A stretch of 46,805 nucleotides of DNA from assembly GCA_016191165.1 (NCBI GenBank), contig JACPPF010000038.1, positions 1 to 46,805 of the forward strand. The letters are read 5' to 3'. This DNA is from Planctomycetota bacterium. Lineage in GTDB: Bacteria > Planctomycetota > Planctomycetia > Gemmatales > Gemmataceae. How positions within the stretch are numbered: the stretch's first letter is position 1; each line of letters begins with the position of its first letter. The notes beneath the pieces were generated by a model that worked only from the letters and a program-made list of their open reading frames with translations, did no database searches and had not been told where the DNA came from. Position numbers and translations under genes: made by a program. Of the stretch, positions 1 through 8,913 are shown in pieces.

Positions 1-79
1 GCCGGGCTTGTCCCGGCGGTGCATTCCGATTCGCCTTGGTTCACCGCCGGGACAAGCCCGGCGGCTCGCGGATTGTTTG
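1..79. repeat. GC-rich palindromic repeat, copy 1
   Basis: Two 20-bp arms at 1-20 and 43-62 are perfect reverse complements (GCCGGGCTTGTCCCGGCGGT and its complement). The right arm is itself a hairpin, CCGCCGGG-acaag-CCCGGCGG. The right half plus its flank (ggctcgcggattgttt) recurs at 12047-12096. It lies just beyond the 3' end of recJ. It looks like a dispersed intergenic repeat that could also terminate transcription. The remaining bases to 200 hold nothing else I recognise. Confidence 0.7.
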
Positions 80-200
80 TTACCCCAAATTCGATCGATT
101 TGAACCAGGCCCGGAAGAGGTTCCAAAAAAAACCGCAACCCGCAGTCAATATGGCGCTTATGGCGCGGAAGGGATTTCTCGCATCGAGCGCCGCGGGGTT

Positions 201-1970
201 TCAATCCAGCTTGGCGGTGGGCCCCGGCTGGAAGTCTTTGACCTCGATTTCGACCTTTTTGAAACCTTGCCATTCGTTCCAGCGCGGCACGAAGGCGAGG
301 CAGCACTGGCCTTGTTGCGACATCAGTTCTTCGGCGCGGTCGCCCATGCCGAAGGCGATGCCGCGAAGCTCTTTGCCGCCTTGTTTGACGCGCAGACTGA
401 GATGGCGTTCGCCGCCGCCGACCTTTTTCGGCTCGCCGACGATTTGCAAGCGGTCGGCCAGCAGCAGCGGGGGCGGATTGCCGGCGCCATAGGGTTCGAG
501 TTGATCGATCGCCTGCATCAAACCCGGGGTCAACGATGCGAACGGGATCTCGGCATCGAGGGTGAGCCGATGCGGTTGCGGATCGGGGCCCATCTGGCGA
601 CCGACCACGTTGCAGAAGTTTTCCCTAAACGCATCAATCGCCTCGGGCAAGATGCGAAACCCCGCCGCGGCCGCGTGACCGCCGTGGCCGACCAGGTCGG
701 CTGTGCATGCCTGGAGCGCCTCGTGCAGTTTGAGGCCGGGGACGGACCGGCCGGACCCCTGGCCGTGGGGCTGGCCGTCCCGTAGCGCGATCATCAGGAC
801 GGGACGAGCGTATTGATCGACCAGCCGACTGGCGACGATGCCCAAAAGGCCCGGGTGCCATTCGGAACTGGCGAGCACGAGCGCGGGCGCCTGAAAATGC
901 GCATCCGCCTGCGTGCGGGCCTCGTTCAGGATGCGCCGCTCAATGAGCTGGCGTTCCTGATTCTGGCGTTCCAGATAATCCGCGAGAATGTCGGCACGCT
1001 GCTGATTACGCGTCGTGAATAGCTCGACCGCCAGCCGGGCCGTGCCCAGCCGGCCGGCGGCGTTGATGCGCGGGGCGATCGCGTAGCCAATATCCACGGC
1101 GCCCAGGTTTGCCTTGGTATCGAGCTTCGCGCATTTCATCAGGGCGACCAAACCCATCATCGGCTGGCTTCGCAGCCTTGCCAACCCATGCCGGACCAGA
1201 ATGCGATTCTCGTCAAAGAGCGGCACCACATCCGCGACCGTCCCCAGCGAGGCGAGCAGGACGGCGTCGAGCAGACACTCGCGCAGCTCCGGCGTTACCT
1301 TGGCGCTGCCGCACGCTTTCTTGCAGAGCGCCCAGGCGAGTTTGAAGGCGACCCCAGCGCCGGAAAGCCCGCCGAACGGATAAGCCGTGCCGGGCAGGCG
1401 CGGATGCACATGGGCCGAGGCGCGCGGCAGCGTGTCCTTCATTTCGTGATGATCGGTGATGATCAATTCCAGGCCTAGCCGATGCGCCTCCTCGGCTTCC
1501 TCGATGCTGGCGATTCCGCAATCGACGGTGACGACGACGTTGACGCCCTGTTCGGTCGCGAGTTTGTAGAGCGTCTCCTTGTTGAGGCCATAGCCGTCGT
1601 CGAGCCGATGGGGCACATGAAAATCGACGCGAGCCTTGAGCAGGGTCAAACAGGTAAACAGGATGGCGGTCGCGGTGACGCCGTCCACGTCGTAGTCGCC
1701 GTAGATGCAGATTTTCTTTTGTTCTTGGATCGCGCCGTGGATGCGTTCGACGGCCATCTCGACGCCGGGGAGCAGTTCCGGCTCCAGCAATCCGCTCAAG
1801 GGGCAAGTGAGAAAGCGCTCGGCCGCCGACGCGTCGGTGATGTTGCGATTGAGCAGAAGTTGGGCGATGATAGGCGAGCAGCGCCGGGCTTTGCTGAGGC
1901 GTTCGATGGCGGCCGAATCGTGTGGCAGGAGATGCCAGATCTTGGCAGGAGTTCGGAGGGGGTCGTCCAT
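201..1970 (-). CDS. recJ: Single-stranded-DNA-specific exonuclease RecJ
   Basis: This is a 5'-3' single-strand DNA exonuclease that works in the cytoplasm in recombination and mismatch repair. The 589-residue protein carries the DHH phosphoesterase core: GDYDVDG at about 91-97, the aspartate of VVTVDCG near 150, and the DHH triad at about 173-175. The DHHA1 region has the GHGGHAAAAG motif that helps bind DNA and metal. Length fits the family (about 560-600). I chose the ATG at 1970; a TTG twelve bases upstream is an alternative. No partner gene adjoins it, and its 3' end is followed by a palindromic repeat. Confidence 0.96.
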   Translation of the reverse strand: MDDPLRTPAKIWHLLPHDSAAIERLSKARRCSPIIAQLLLNRNITDASAAERFLTCPLSGLLEPELLPGVEMAVERIHGAIQEQKKICIYGDYDVDGVTATAILFTCLTLLKARVDFHVPHRLDDGYGLNKETLYKLATEQGVNVVVTVDCGIASIEEAEEAHRLGLELIITDHHEMKDTLPRASAHVHPRLPGTAYPFGGLSGAGVAFKLAWALCKKACGSAKVTPELRECLLDAVLLASLGTVADVVPLFDENRILVRHGLARLRSQPMMGLVALMKCAKLDTKANLGAVDIGYAIAPRINAAGRLGTARLAVELFTTRNQQRADILADYLERQNQERQLIERRILNEARTQADAHFQAPALVLASSEWHPGLLGIVASRLVDQYARPVLMIALRDGQPHGQGSGRSVPGLKLHEALQACTADLVGHGGHAAAAGFRILPEAIDAFRENFCNVVGRQMGPDPQPHRLTLDAEIPFASLTPGLMQAIDQLEPYGAGNPPPLLLADRLQIVGEPKKVGGGERHLSLRVKQGGKELRGIAFGMGDRAEELMSQQGQCCLAFVPRWNEWQGFKKVEIEVKDFQPGPTAKLD

Positions 1971-2032
1971 GGGGAGTGTCAATCAGGATCGGGAAATCGG
2001 CGCGGGCGCCTAGTGTTCTTGAACCGCGAAAC

Positions 2033-2359
2033 TCATGGCGATTGAGTCAAGTTTGCATACGAGCCCGAAGCGTTAGCGAGGTTTGCCGTTGCAAGCGATC
2101 CCTCGCTTACGCTTCGGGCTGGTATGCGTGGGTTGCTTTGGTCTGAGGTGCCGCGCACCATGACAAAGTGATGCATCAGGACGTAGTCGCCTTCGGGAAA
2201 CTTTGGAAGAGGTACAATCGCGCCGGTTGTCTTGTGCTCGTAGCGTAATCCTTGGCCATTTTTTTCAAACACAGTGCATGAAAAACCGAACGATCGCAGG
2301 ACCTTGCCGAGCCGCCCGTAGGTTACATCGATTTTCGGCATCAGGAATTCATCGGTCAT
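2033..2359 (-). CDS. Small hypothetical protein, weakly HicA-like, with a repeat-derived tail
   Basis: This 108-residue protein is of unknown function. Residues about 8-75 contain a region (GKVLRSFGF followed by GLRYEHKTTGAIVPLP) that recalls the small double-stranded-RNA-binding fold of HicA toxins, but the usual GSH motif is absent, so the resemblance is weak. The last about 35 residues (ARSVSEGSLATANLANASG and onward) are translated from a palindromic repeat at 2055-2127, so the original stop was probably displaced. It follows the 2393-2626 gene by 33 bases and may share its transcript. Confidence 0.55.
   Translation of the reverse strand: MTDEFLMPKIDVTYGRLGKVLRSFGFSCTVFEKNGQGLRYEHKTTGAIVPLPKFPEGDYVLMHHFVMVRGTSDQSNPRIPARSVSEGSLATANLANASGSYANLTQSP
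2055..2127. repeat. Palindromic repeat of the agcccgaagcg type
   Basis: Imperfect arms of about 27 bases at 2055-2081 and 2101-2127 share GCATAC, then AGCCCGAAGCG and AGCGAGG, in inverted orientation around an unpaired middle of about 19 bases. It overlaps the 3' end of the small gene on the minus strand and supplies its C-terminal codons. A related palindrome, with different sequence but the same layout, lies at 29871-29930. Confidence 0.7.
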
Positions 2360-2392
2360 GACGTTGGGTTCCAGCCGTGGCGAGGCCGTCTG

Positions 2393-2626
2393 TCACTCAG
2401 TTCGTGGCATTGACCATTCGCTGCTCGCGAATACGTCCTCGGGCAATTCCCTAAGAGCGTCTTCCGGCGCTTCCACGTCGAAAATGTCCACACAACAACC
2501 GCAACCTTGGTTTCTTGACAGATACGAACACAAGGATCGCCGGCGCGCCAGCCAATCAAGAACGATTGATTGCTCAGGCGAACCGGCGTCCACACAAATC
2601 GTCACTTTACGCATCGGACCAGCCAT
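2393..2626 (-). CDS. Small hypothetical protein with a CGCC cysteine cluster
   Basis: I do not recognise this protein of about 77 residues. It starts with a beta-strand-like stretch (RKVTICVDAG), contains a cysteine cluster (NQGCGCCVDIF) and ends in an acidic segment (EAPEDALRELPEDV). The ATG at 2626 lies 13 bases after the stop of the oxidoreductase gene; GTG at 2638 and ATG at 2611 are also possible. Its position between the oxidoreductase and the next small gene, all on one strand, suggests co-transcription. A competing frame over 2356-2595 reads as arginine-rich noise. Confidence 0.5.
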   Translation of the reverse strand: MAGPMRKVTICVDAGSPEQSIVLDWLARRRSLCSYLSRNQGCGCCVDIFDVEAPEDALRELPEDVFASSEWSMPRTE

Positions 2627-2638
2627 GAGGATTTCCAC

Positions 2639-4072
2639 TTACCCCACGCGCTCCGGCACGGCGAAGCCTTCGCGATATTGCCGCGTCAGCAAGCGGTTCG
2701 CCTCGGCGTTGCCGTTGAAGTTTTCGGTGCGGGCTTGCACCTGCAAGAGCGGGCCGACGTGGAGTTGCATTTCCGCCAGACGCAGGTTGTGCGGGTTGCC
2801 TGACAGGTGGGCCTCCATGCGTTCGATCGATTCCAGGAAGTCGCGATTCTCGGTGGTGACGCGGGCGCGCGGGGCGAAGGCGACATTGCGGCCCATCTGG
2901 TAGGAGATGTTGGCCAGGTGGCACAGGGCGCTGGAGTAATGGCCTTCCTCGATGTCGGCGTTGAGGTCGGCCCGGCGGCGCGAGCGGACGCCGGCGATGA
3001 AGTTGGCAAAGTGGTTGCTGCCGCCGGGGCGCCGCGCCACTTCCATGTCCGGAATCGCCTCGCCGGCGCCGGCGCCGCGCGCGAAAAAGCGATGCCCCGC
3101 GATGACGCCTTGCTCGAGGTGGAAAACATTGCCGACCGATTGATTGCGGTAACCCGGACCGGTCAGGCCGCGCACTTCGAAGATGAGTTTGGTCTGTCCG
3201 AAGTCCATCAGGGAGACTTGCGTGTTCGGGGTTTGGCCTTGATCGGAATAGCCGAAGCGACCGCCGACGGTGACGACACTGCGTGGTAGGGTCGCGCCCT
3301 GGATGGCCCAGCGGGCGATGTCGAACTGGTGCACGCCCTGGTTGCCGATGTCGCCGTTGCCAAAGTCCCAGAACCAGTGCCAGTTGTAATGAACGAGGTT
3401 GGTGTGAAAGGCCGTGCGCTGGGCCGGGCCAAGCCACAGGTTGAAATCGAGTTCGGCGGGGGGATTGCCGTTGGGCCGATTGCCGATGCTGTTGCGGCGC
3501 TTGTAGCACAACCCGCGCGATACGAGAAGTCGGCCATAGCGGCCGGAATGAATCGCGGCAATGGTGTTGGCCCAGGCGGCGTCCGAGCGGCTTTGGGTGC
3601 CATGCTGCACGATCACGTTGTGCCGACGCGCCATCTGCACGGCGATGCGGCCTTCATGGACATTGTGGCTGCTCGGCTTCTCGACGTAGACATGCTTGCC
3701 GGCTTGAGCGCCCCAGATGGTCATCAGGGCATGCCAGTGGTTCGGCGTCGCGATCGAGATCGCATCGACGTTGCGATCCTCCAGCGCCCGGCGAATATCT
3801 TGCACGGTGCGCGGTGCTGGCCCGCGAACCTGTTGCAGGCGGCGTGCGTAGGTGCGCGTGTCAGGATCGACCAGGTAGGCGACCTGGACATTTTGCATTC
3901 CCGCATACGCGCCGACATGGGCGCTGCCGCGGCCATTGAGGCCGGCGACCGCGACGCGAATTGCCTCGTTGGCGCCGCGCACCTGGCCGGACGATTTGGT
4001 GCCGGCGACCGTGATCGTTGCCATCGCGGCAATCGAACCCTTTACGAACTGGCGTCGGGTGATTTGACTCAT
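2639..4072 (-). CDS. Gfo/Idh/MocA family oxidoreductase, Tat-exported
   Basis: This is an NAD(P)-dependent dehydrogenase of the glucose-fructose oxidoreductase / inositol dehydrogenase type, 477 residues. The N-terminus has a twin-arginine signal (TRRQFVKGS, then a hydrophobic stretch to about residue 30), so it is exported folded with cofactor. The Rossmann start is IRVAVAGLNGRGSAH, and the catalytic-region motif EKPSSHNVHEG follows near residue 130. GNGDIGNQGVHQFDIARWAI is the conserved middle segment. Planctomycetes carry many paralogs of this kind, thought to act on sugars in the periplasm; the substrate here is unknown. Confidence 0.92.
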   Translation of the reverse strand: MSQITRRQFVKGSIAAMATITVAGTKSSGQVRGANEAIRVAVAGLNGRGSAHVGAYAGMQNVQVAYLVDPDTRTYARRLQQVRGPAPRTVQDIRRALEDRNVDAISIATPNHWHALMTIWGAQAGKHVYVEKPSSHNVHEGRIAVQMARRHNVIVQHGTQSRSDAAWANTIAAIHSGRYGRLLVSRGLCYKRRNSIGNRPNGNPPAELDFNLWLGPAQRTAFHTNLVHYNWHWFWDFGNGDIGNQGVHQFDIARWAIQGATLPRSVVTVGGRFGYSDQGQTPNTQVSLMDFGQTKLIFEVRGLTGPGYRNQSVGNVFHLEQGVIAGHRFFARGAGAGEAIPDMEVARRPGGSNHFANFIAGVRSRRRADLNADIEEGHYSSALCHLANISYQMGRNVAFAPRARVTTENRDFLESIERMEAHLSGNPHNLRLAEMQLHVGPLLQVQARTENFNGNAEANRLLTRQYREGFAVPERVG

Positions 4073-4229
4073 GGTTGGACATCCTTTGTTTGGAGAGAGG
4101 GAAACGGTAAGGGTTGGCAGGTCATTCGTTTATACCCGGCTGGGCGCGTGGATGCAACGATTTATTTTGCGGGATCATCGTTTTCGTTTAGCGCCCGCCG
4201 CGCGCTGATCGAACGCGGCGACGCCGTGC

Positions 4230-6689
4230 CTATTCCGCGCCGAGCGGAACTTCGCAGACGACGCGGAAGCCGGTCTGCACGTTGGCTTGATTGGGATTTC
4301 GCGCGTTCCGAAAGGTGGAGCGGCAGGCGGGTGGGAGATCGAGAAAACTACCCCCCCGGGCGACGCGGCCCTGCCCGGAATCCGAAGTCGGGCCGAGTGG
4401 GTCCGCTGCCGGGCTTTTCGCGTAATAGGTCGTACTCCACAGGTCCGAGCACATCTCTTCCACGTTGCCGTGCATATCGAACAGGCCGAACGCATTGCTG
4501 CCCCTCATGCCGACCTTGTGAGTGACGGGCAACTTCAGCCCCGCGAACTGCATGTGCCACATATGGTCGCGCGCCTGTTTTGGGTTTTCGCCAAAGTACC
4601 ACGCGCTGGTCGTGCCCGCCCGGCAGGCGTATTCCCATTCGGCCTCGGTGGGGAGGCGGTAGCGCCTGGAGTCCTTGGTGTCCTTGGAGTCCTTTTTGCT
4701 CAACCAGGCGCAAAACGCCTCGGCGTCGGCCCAGGTCACGTTGCACACGGGATGGTCGAGCGACAGGGCAAAGCCGGGGTCGCGCCAGGTGTAACGAGGC
4801 CCGCGCTGCGTGGTCCAGCCAAATCCAGGTCCCGTTCCGCCGACCTTGGTTTTTTGAGCCTCGGTCTGGTAGTTCATGGCGGCGACGAAACTCGTGAATT
4901 GGCCGACCGTCACCTCGGTCATGCCCAGGTAGAACGGCCTGCTGATGCGCACGGAATGGGCTGGCGCCTCGGCTTCGACGTGCTGACGATACCGATCAAT
5001 TACTCCCTTGCGCTCGAATTTGGCGTAATCGGCCAGGAGCTTCTTCACCGCCTTGGCCGACGAGCCCATCGTGAAATCGCCTGGGGGAATCAGCACCATT
5101 TTGATTCCGATCGAGTTTCGCGCCGTCACCTCGCGCCCCAGGAACTTGGCCCATGCTTCTTGCTGCTTCTGGGCATTCTCTGGCGTGATGAGCGTTCGTG
5201 GCGGCGGCGCCGGTTTCGGCGGCGCCGACTGGACGTTGATCTTGTGAACTTCCCCCCGGCCCAGTGCGAACGACATCGGGTCGACCTTCAAACCCTTGGG
5301 CAGCGCCGCCTGATCGACTTGATAAATACCCGAAGGCAGGTTCTGTTCCCCAAGCACCAATCTGTGGAATCTCTTGCGGTGGTCCCGAACCGCCAACCCC
5401 GATTCATTCAAGAGCGATTCTGCCTGAACGTCGTCGGCAATCAGGTGAACGCTGCCCCGATCGGTCAGCGACACGATGCCGAAGCAACAGCAAACCGACA
5501 GGATGGCGACGAGGGCGCCTCCAAGGCCGGCGACGACCCACGAGCGATGTCGCGGTGGCGCGGAAGCGCCTGGAGGCGCGGGCGTCTGCAACTCCATTTC
5601 GGTGATGGCCGATTCTTCCAGGGCCGGGTCCGCGTCGCCCACGGTCGCATCAGGGCCCGGCTTTTGCGGCGAACTCGTGACAGGGCGCGTGGCCACCGTC
5701 CGACCCGACGCGATCCAATCGCGCTCGATTTCCTGGATCGTCTGCACCACCGCCTTGGCCGACGCCGGGCGATCGTCGGGTTTCTTGGCCAGCAATCCAT
5801 GAATCAGGTCGGCCAGGCCCACCGGCAGGTCCGCCTTCAGTGCCTTGAGCGGAGGCGGCTCCTCGCTGGTGATTGCCAGGAGCACCGACATGGCGTCCTT
5901 CCCGGTGAAGGGCAGCTTCCCGGCGCAAAGCCGATAGAGCACGCAGCCAAGACTGAAGAGATCGCAGCGCTCATCGATATTCATCCCGCGTGCTTGCTCA
6001 GGCGACATGTACGCGGGAGTTCCCAGGATCATCCCCAGCTGGGTGAGATGCGTGTCTTCCTTGGTCGGCCGCGCCAGGCCAAAGTCGAGAATCTTGACGC
6101 GCCCCTTGTTGGTGGCGTCGAGCCAAATATTTGACGGCTTGATGTCGCGATGAATGAGTTGTCGGGCATGCGCGGCGGCGAGCCCCTTGGCAATCTCCTT
6201 GCCGATGCGGAGGATCTGCGGGAAGTTGAGCGTCTTGCCTGCCTTGAGCCAATCTTCCAGCGTCATGCCCTTGAGGTATTGCATGGCCGCATAGGGAATT
6301 TCACACTCTTCTTGAACGTCGTAGATGGTGATGATGTGATCGTGTTCAATGGCGGCGATGGCCTGGGCTTCGCGTTTGAAGCGGTCACGCGCGATTGGCT
6401 TCTTGGCGATGGCGGGCAGCATGACCTTGAGCGCGACGATGCGGTGCAGCTTGGTGTCCTCGGCCATGAACACCGTGCCCATGCCGCCGCGGCCCAGAAC
6501 CTTCAGCACGCGATAATGCGCGAGGCGGCCTAGCTCATCCGGTTTTTGGGCTGGCTGCAGGTATTCAAGGATTTCATCGCGCTCGACAGCCGCGTTTCCC
6601 TTTGCGCCGTCCACGGCTCGCGCCGCCAGCTTATCGCGCCCGGACTGGGGTTTCGGCTTGTCGCTCATTTCGGTCTCAATGCGACCCAT
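4230..6689 (-). CDS. Serine/threonine protein kinase with C-terminal FGE-like (SUMF1) domain
   Basis: This is a membrane-anchored eukaryote-like kinase of about 819 residues. The kinase domain has a glycine loop GRGGMGTV near 67-74, lysine in VALKVM near 88, HRDIKPSN at about 180-187, DFGLA at about 202-206 and the GTPAYMSPEQARG activation segment. A helix (VVAGLGGALVAILSVCCCFG) near 395-420 leads to an outer FGE-sulfatase domain starting at KMVLIPPGDFTMG, with YRLPTEAEWEYACRAGT and GLFDMHGNVEEMC. In RGGSFLDLPPACRS the first catalytic cysteine position of true FGE is aspartate, so the domain is probably a ligand-binding or structural relative. ATG 6689 was chosen for the AGGAAGGA upstream; 6668 is possible. 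Confidence 0.93.
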   Translation of the reverse strand: MGRIETEMSDKPKPQSGRDKLAARAVDGAKGNAAVERDEILEYLQPAQKPDELGRLAHYRVLKVLGRGGMGTVFMAEDTKLHRIVALKVMLPAIAKKPIARDRFKREAQAIAAIEHDHIITIYDVQEECEIPYAAMQYLKGMTLEDWLKAGKTLNFPQILRIGKEIAKGLAAAHARQLIHRDIKPSNIWLDATNKGRVKILDFGLARPTKEDTHLTQLGMILGTPAYMSPEQARGMNIDERCDLFSLGCVLYRLCAGKLPFTGKDAMSVLLAITSEEPPPLKALKADLPVGLADLIHGLLAKKPDDRPASAKAVVQTIQEIERDWIASGRTVATRPVTSSPQKPGPDATVGDADPALEESAITEMELQTPAPPGASAPPRHRSWVVAGLGGALVAILSVCCCFGIVSLTDRGSVHLIADDVQAESLLNESGLAVRDHRKRFHRLVLGEQNLPSGIYQVDQAALPKGLKVDPMSFALGRGEVHKINVQSAPPKPAPPPRTLITPENAQKQQEAWAKFLGREVTARNSIGIKMVLIPPGDFTMGSSAKAVKKLLADYAKFERKGVIDRYRQHVEAEAPAHSVRISRPFYLGMTEVTVGQFTSFVAAMNYQTEAQKTKVGGTGPGFGWTTQRGPRYTWRDPGFALSLDHPVCNVTWADAEAFCAWLSKKDSKDTKDSRRYRLPTEAEWEYACRAGTTSAWYFGENPKQARDHMWHMQFAGLKLPVTHKVGMRGSNAFGLFDMHGNVEEMCSDLWSTTYYAKSPAADPLGPTSDSGQGRVARGGSFLDLPPACRSTFRNARNPNQANVQTGFRVVCEVPLGAE

Positions 6690-6840
6690 GACGGTGGAAT
6701 TCCTTCCTATTCTACAGCGCATTTCCTCCAATCTTGACGCATTTTTCAAACACTGACAAAAACGCAAGGGCCGCGTTCGAACCCGTCGCTGGCGCTCCGG
6801 GCTGGTTCGGTGTCGACACTGACCGCCGAAACCAAACGCA

Positions 6841-8754
6841 TCACCGATCCCACGTCACCGTCACCCGCGACGCTGGCACTTCGAGGCGCAGGCGGATGAA
6901 GCCGATCGGGTCATCGCCGAGCGTTGCCTTTTCGATTTGCACTCGGCCCGGCGACGTCCGCATCCCTGGCTGAAAATGGAGGCTCAGAACGACGATCCCA
7001 TTCTGCGGCACGACATTGGCCAGGCGGATCGAATGCCCGGTCGCCTCCAGAAATTCAGCCTGCCCTCGTAGCGCCAGACTGGGCGTGCGTTTCACCTCGA
7101 ACAACCAGCCGGTCTCCTGATCCACGAGAGGAGACTGTTTCTTGGCATCTCCCCATTCCTCGAGTCGGTGAATCACCGCTGGCGACCAGGCCACGATCCA
7201 GCGCACGTTGTACCGTCGGCAGTAGTCGCGCAGCTGGTCATCATCCCAGCTCGCGATTGGCCGGCCTTCCAGCGCTTCATCAATCAGGCTGATCGACGAA
7301 TGCACGATGAATCCGTCAGGATCGAGACCGCCGATGCACGAACGCCCGGTCAGCCGCGGCAACAGGGCCGACCAGCGCGACGCGTGCCGCGGACGCTTGC
7401 GATCCTCCCAAAGAATCCGCGCATCGCTTGACGTGTTCTCCACCAGCGCCTGCACCAGATGCTCACGCCGTGCGTCCAGCCCAATCTCCAGCGCCTCGCC
7501 CGGCAAGCAACGGTCGTTCAGGCAGATCGGCCCGTCAGTTAGCAGCACGACGCCCGCTCCGGCACCGATGGTCAGACCGGCCAGGCCGATTCGGCCCACC
7601 CAACCCAAACGCCAGAGATGGGTGCTGGTCCACGTCAACGCCAGCGCCGCCGGGATGCAGGCGAACCAAAGCGACGGCGCGAACAACGCCGCCGTGCCGA
7701 CGGTCCCCAGCGGCTCCCACGAGATGCCCAGCAGCGCCAGCGTCAGCGCGCCGCCCGACGAGAGAGCCAGCAGGCGCGCCGTCGGCCGTTGCCGCGTTTG
7801 ATTCAGGATCAACACGCCGACCAGGCCCGCGGCCAGAAGAAGCACCGCGATCAATCGGCTTGTCTCGCCGCCCCAGATCGGCGCGTTCCACAGCGTACTG
7901 AAGGTGCGATGCGCCAGGAGATCGGGACCCGCTGGCAGAGGCGTACGCAGCCACCACGAGTCCACCCAGTCCGACAGCCAGGCCAGGTTGATCGCGACGG
8001 CCAAAAACTCCGCACCCCAGAACGCGAAGTGCCAGGTCAGAAAATCATGCTTGGCGCCTACGCTCAGGTAATACGTAAGCAACACCGGAAGGGCGATGGG
8101 GAGGAAGAGCGGCTGAAGAAACCAGACCAGACCGGCCGTGAGGAATAGGCCAAACCACGCCGTCACGCTCCCGCCGCGGTGGAACGCGATCAGGAAGCCT
8201 ATATGCGCCAGCGATGCCAGCGCGGCCAGATACAACCCGCAGTCGCCGGTCTCCATCGCGACGCGGCCATGAGGCCCCCACCAGATAAGTTGCCCCAGGA
8301 ACGTCGCCAGCAACGAGGCGCCATGACTGATGTCCAGGGCCTTGCAGGCGATCAGCATGAACCACGGCATGAGGAAGACGACGATGGCAAACCCGATCTT
8401 GTACGCCGCCGGGTTGTAGCCCCCGCCCCCTGCCACCAACCAGACCTCCGCGAGGCGAGCGCCGTCGAAAATGGGAGTCTTCAGAAACCCGGCTTGAAAT
8501 TTGTCGTCAAACCCGATGGTCCGACCCCGCGAGGTAAATGCCGCCGCCCCTAGCGAGGCCAGGTAGAGATTCTGCGGATGCGCGCCGGAAACGATCGGCC
8601 TGTCATCGGTCAGATTGACCCACGGTTCCGAGCCAAAAAGCGCGAGCGTGAGCCAGGCCTGCCAAGCCAAAAGGGCCACGACCCCGCCCAGCCAGGCCCA
8701 AGTCGGCAACTTCCAGGGCGCCGATCCCTCGGCTATTTTTTCATTTCGTTCCAT
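6841..8754 (-). CDS. Large multi-pass membrane protein, unknown function
   Basis: This 637-residue protein has about ten hydrophobic segments over the first about 420 residues, starting with LGGVVALLAWQAWLTLALFG, then a soluble C-terminal part of about 200 residues. The layout (a loop after the first helix, many helices, a final soluble domain containing RYNVRWIVAWSP) resembles GT-C-like glycosyltransferase or YfhO-like membrane proteins, but I see no motif that proves this. It is divergent from the WD40 gene, with 159 bases between their starts. The first ATG (MERNEKIAEG) is a good start. No signs of transfer. Confidence 0.8.
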   Translation of the reverse strand: MERNEKIAEGSAPWKLPTWAWLGGVVALLAWQAWLTLALFGSEPWVNLTDDRPIVSGAHPQNLYLASLGAAAFTSRGRTIGFDDKFQAGFLKTPIFDGARLAEVWLVAGGGGYNPAAYKIGFAIVVFLMPWFMLIACKALDISHGASLLATFLGQLIWWGPHGRVAMETGDCGLYLAALASLAHIGFLIAFHRGGSVTAWFGLFLTAGLVWFLQPLFLPIALPVLLTYYLSVGAKHDFLTWHFAFWGAEFLAVAINLAWLSDWVDSWWLRTPLPAGPDLLAHRTFSTLWNAPIWGGETSRLIAVLLLAAGLVGVLILNQTRQRPTARLLALSSGGALTLALLGISWEPLGTVGTAALFAPSLWFACIPAALALTWTSTHLWRLGWVGRIGLAGLTIGAGAGVVLLTDGPICLNDRCLPGEALEIGLDARREHLVQALVENTSSDARILWEDRKRPRHASRWSALLPRLTGRSCIGGLDPDGFIVHSSISLIDEALEGRPIASWDDDQLRDYCRRYNVRWIVAWSPAVIHRLEEWGDAKKQSPLVDQETGWLFEVKRTPSLALRGQAEFLEATGHSIRLANVVPQNGIVVLSLHFQPGMRTSPGRVQIEKATLGDDPIGFIRLRLEVPASRVTVTWDR

Positions 8755-8858
8755 CGCCGTGCATCGTAATGCTTTCCGGTAAAGCTGGCAAGGCGAATGG
8801 GGCCTGATTCACGCGACACCTCAACCAAAAAACCGTTCGCTCTTTGCATTTGGAGTTG

Positions 8859-8879
8859 TTCCTGTTAAGGTAACAGGAA
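8859..8879. promoter_or_regulatory. Perfect 9-bp inverted repeat in a divergent promoter region
   Basis: TTCCTGTTA-agg-TAACAGGAA lies between the starts of the divergent genes at 8754 (minus) and 8914 (plus), 34 bases before the latter. Unlike the long GC-rich repeats elsewhere it is AT-balanced and short, as an operator for a dimeric regulator would be. It could instead be a hairpin in a 5' leader. No other copy was seen in the window. Confidence 0.45.
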
Positions 8880-8913
8880 TAACCTTTGCCACGAAACGAG
8901 CGGACGGGCGAAC

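Noticed and set aside
4287-6134. 615-codon open frame opposite the kinase
   Set aside because: Antisense of the kinase gene, which has clear catalytic motifs on the other strand; high GC keeps the opposite frame open.
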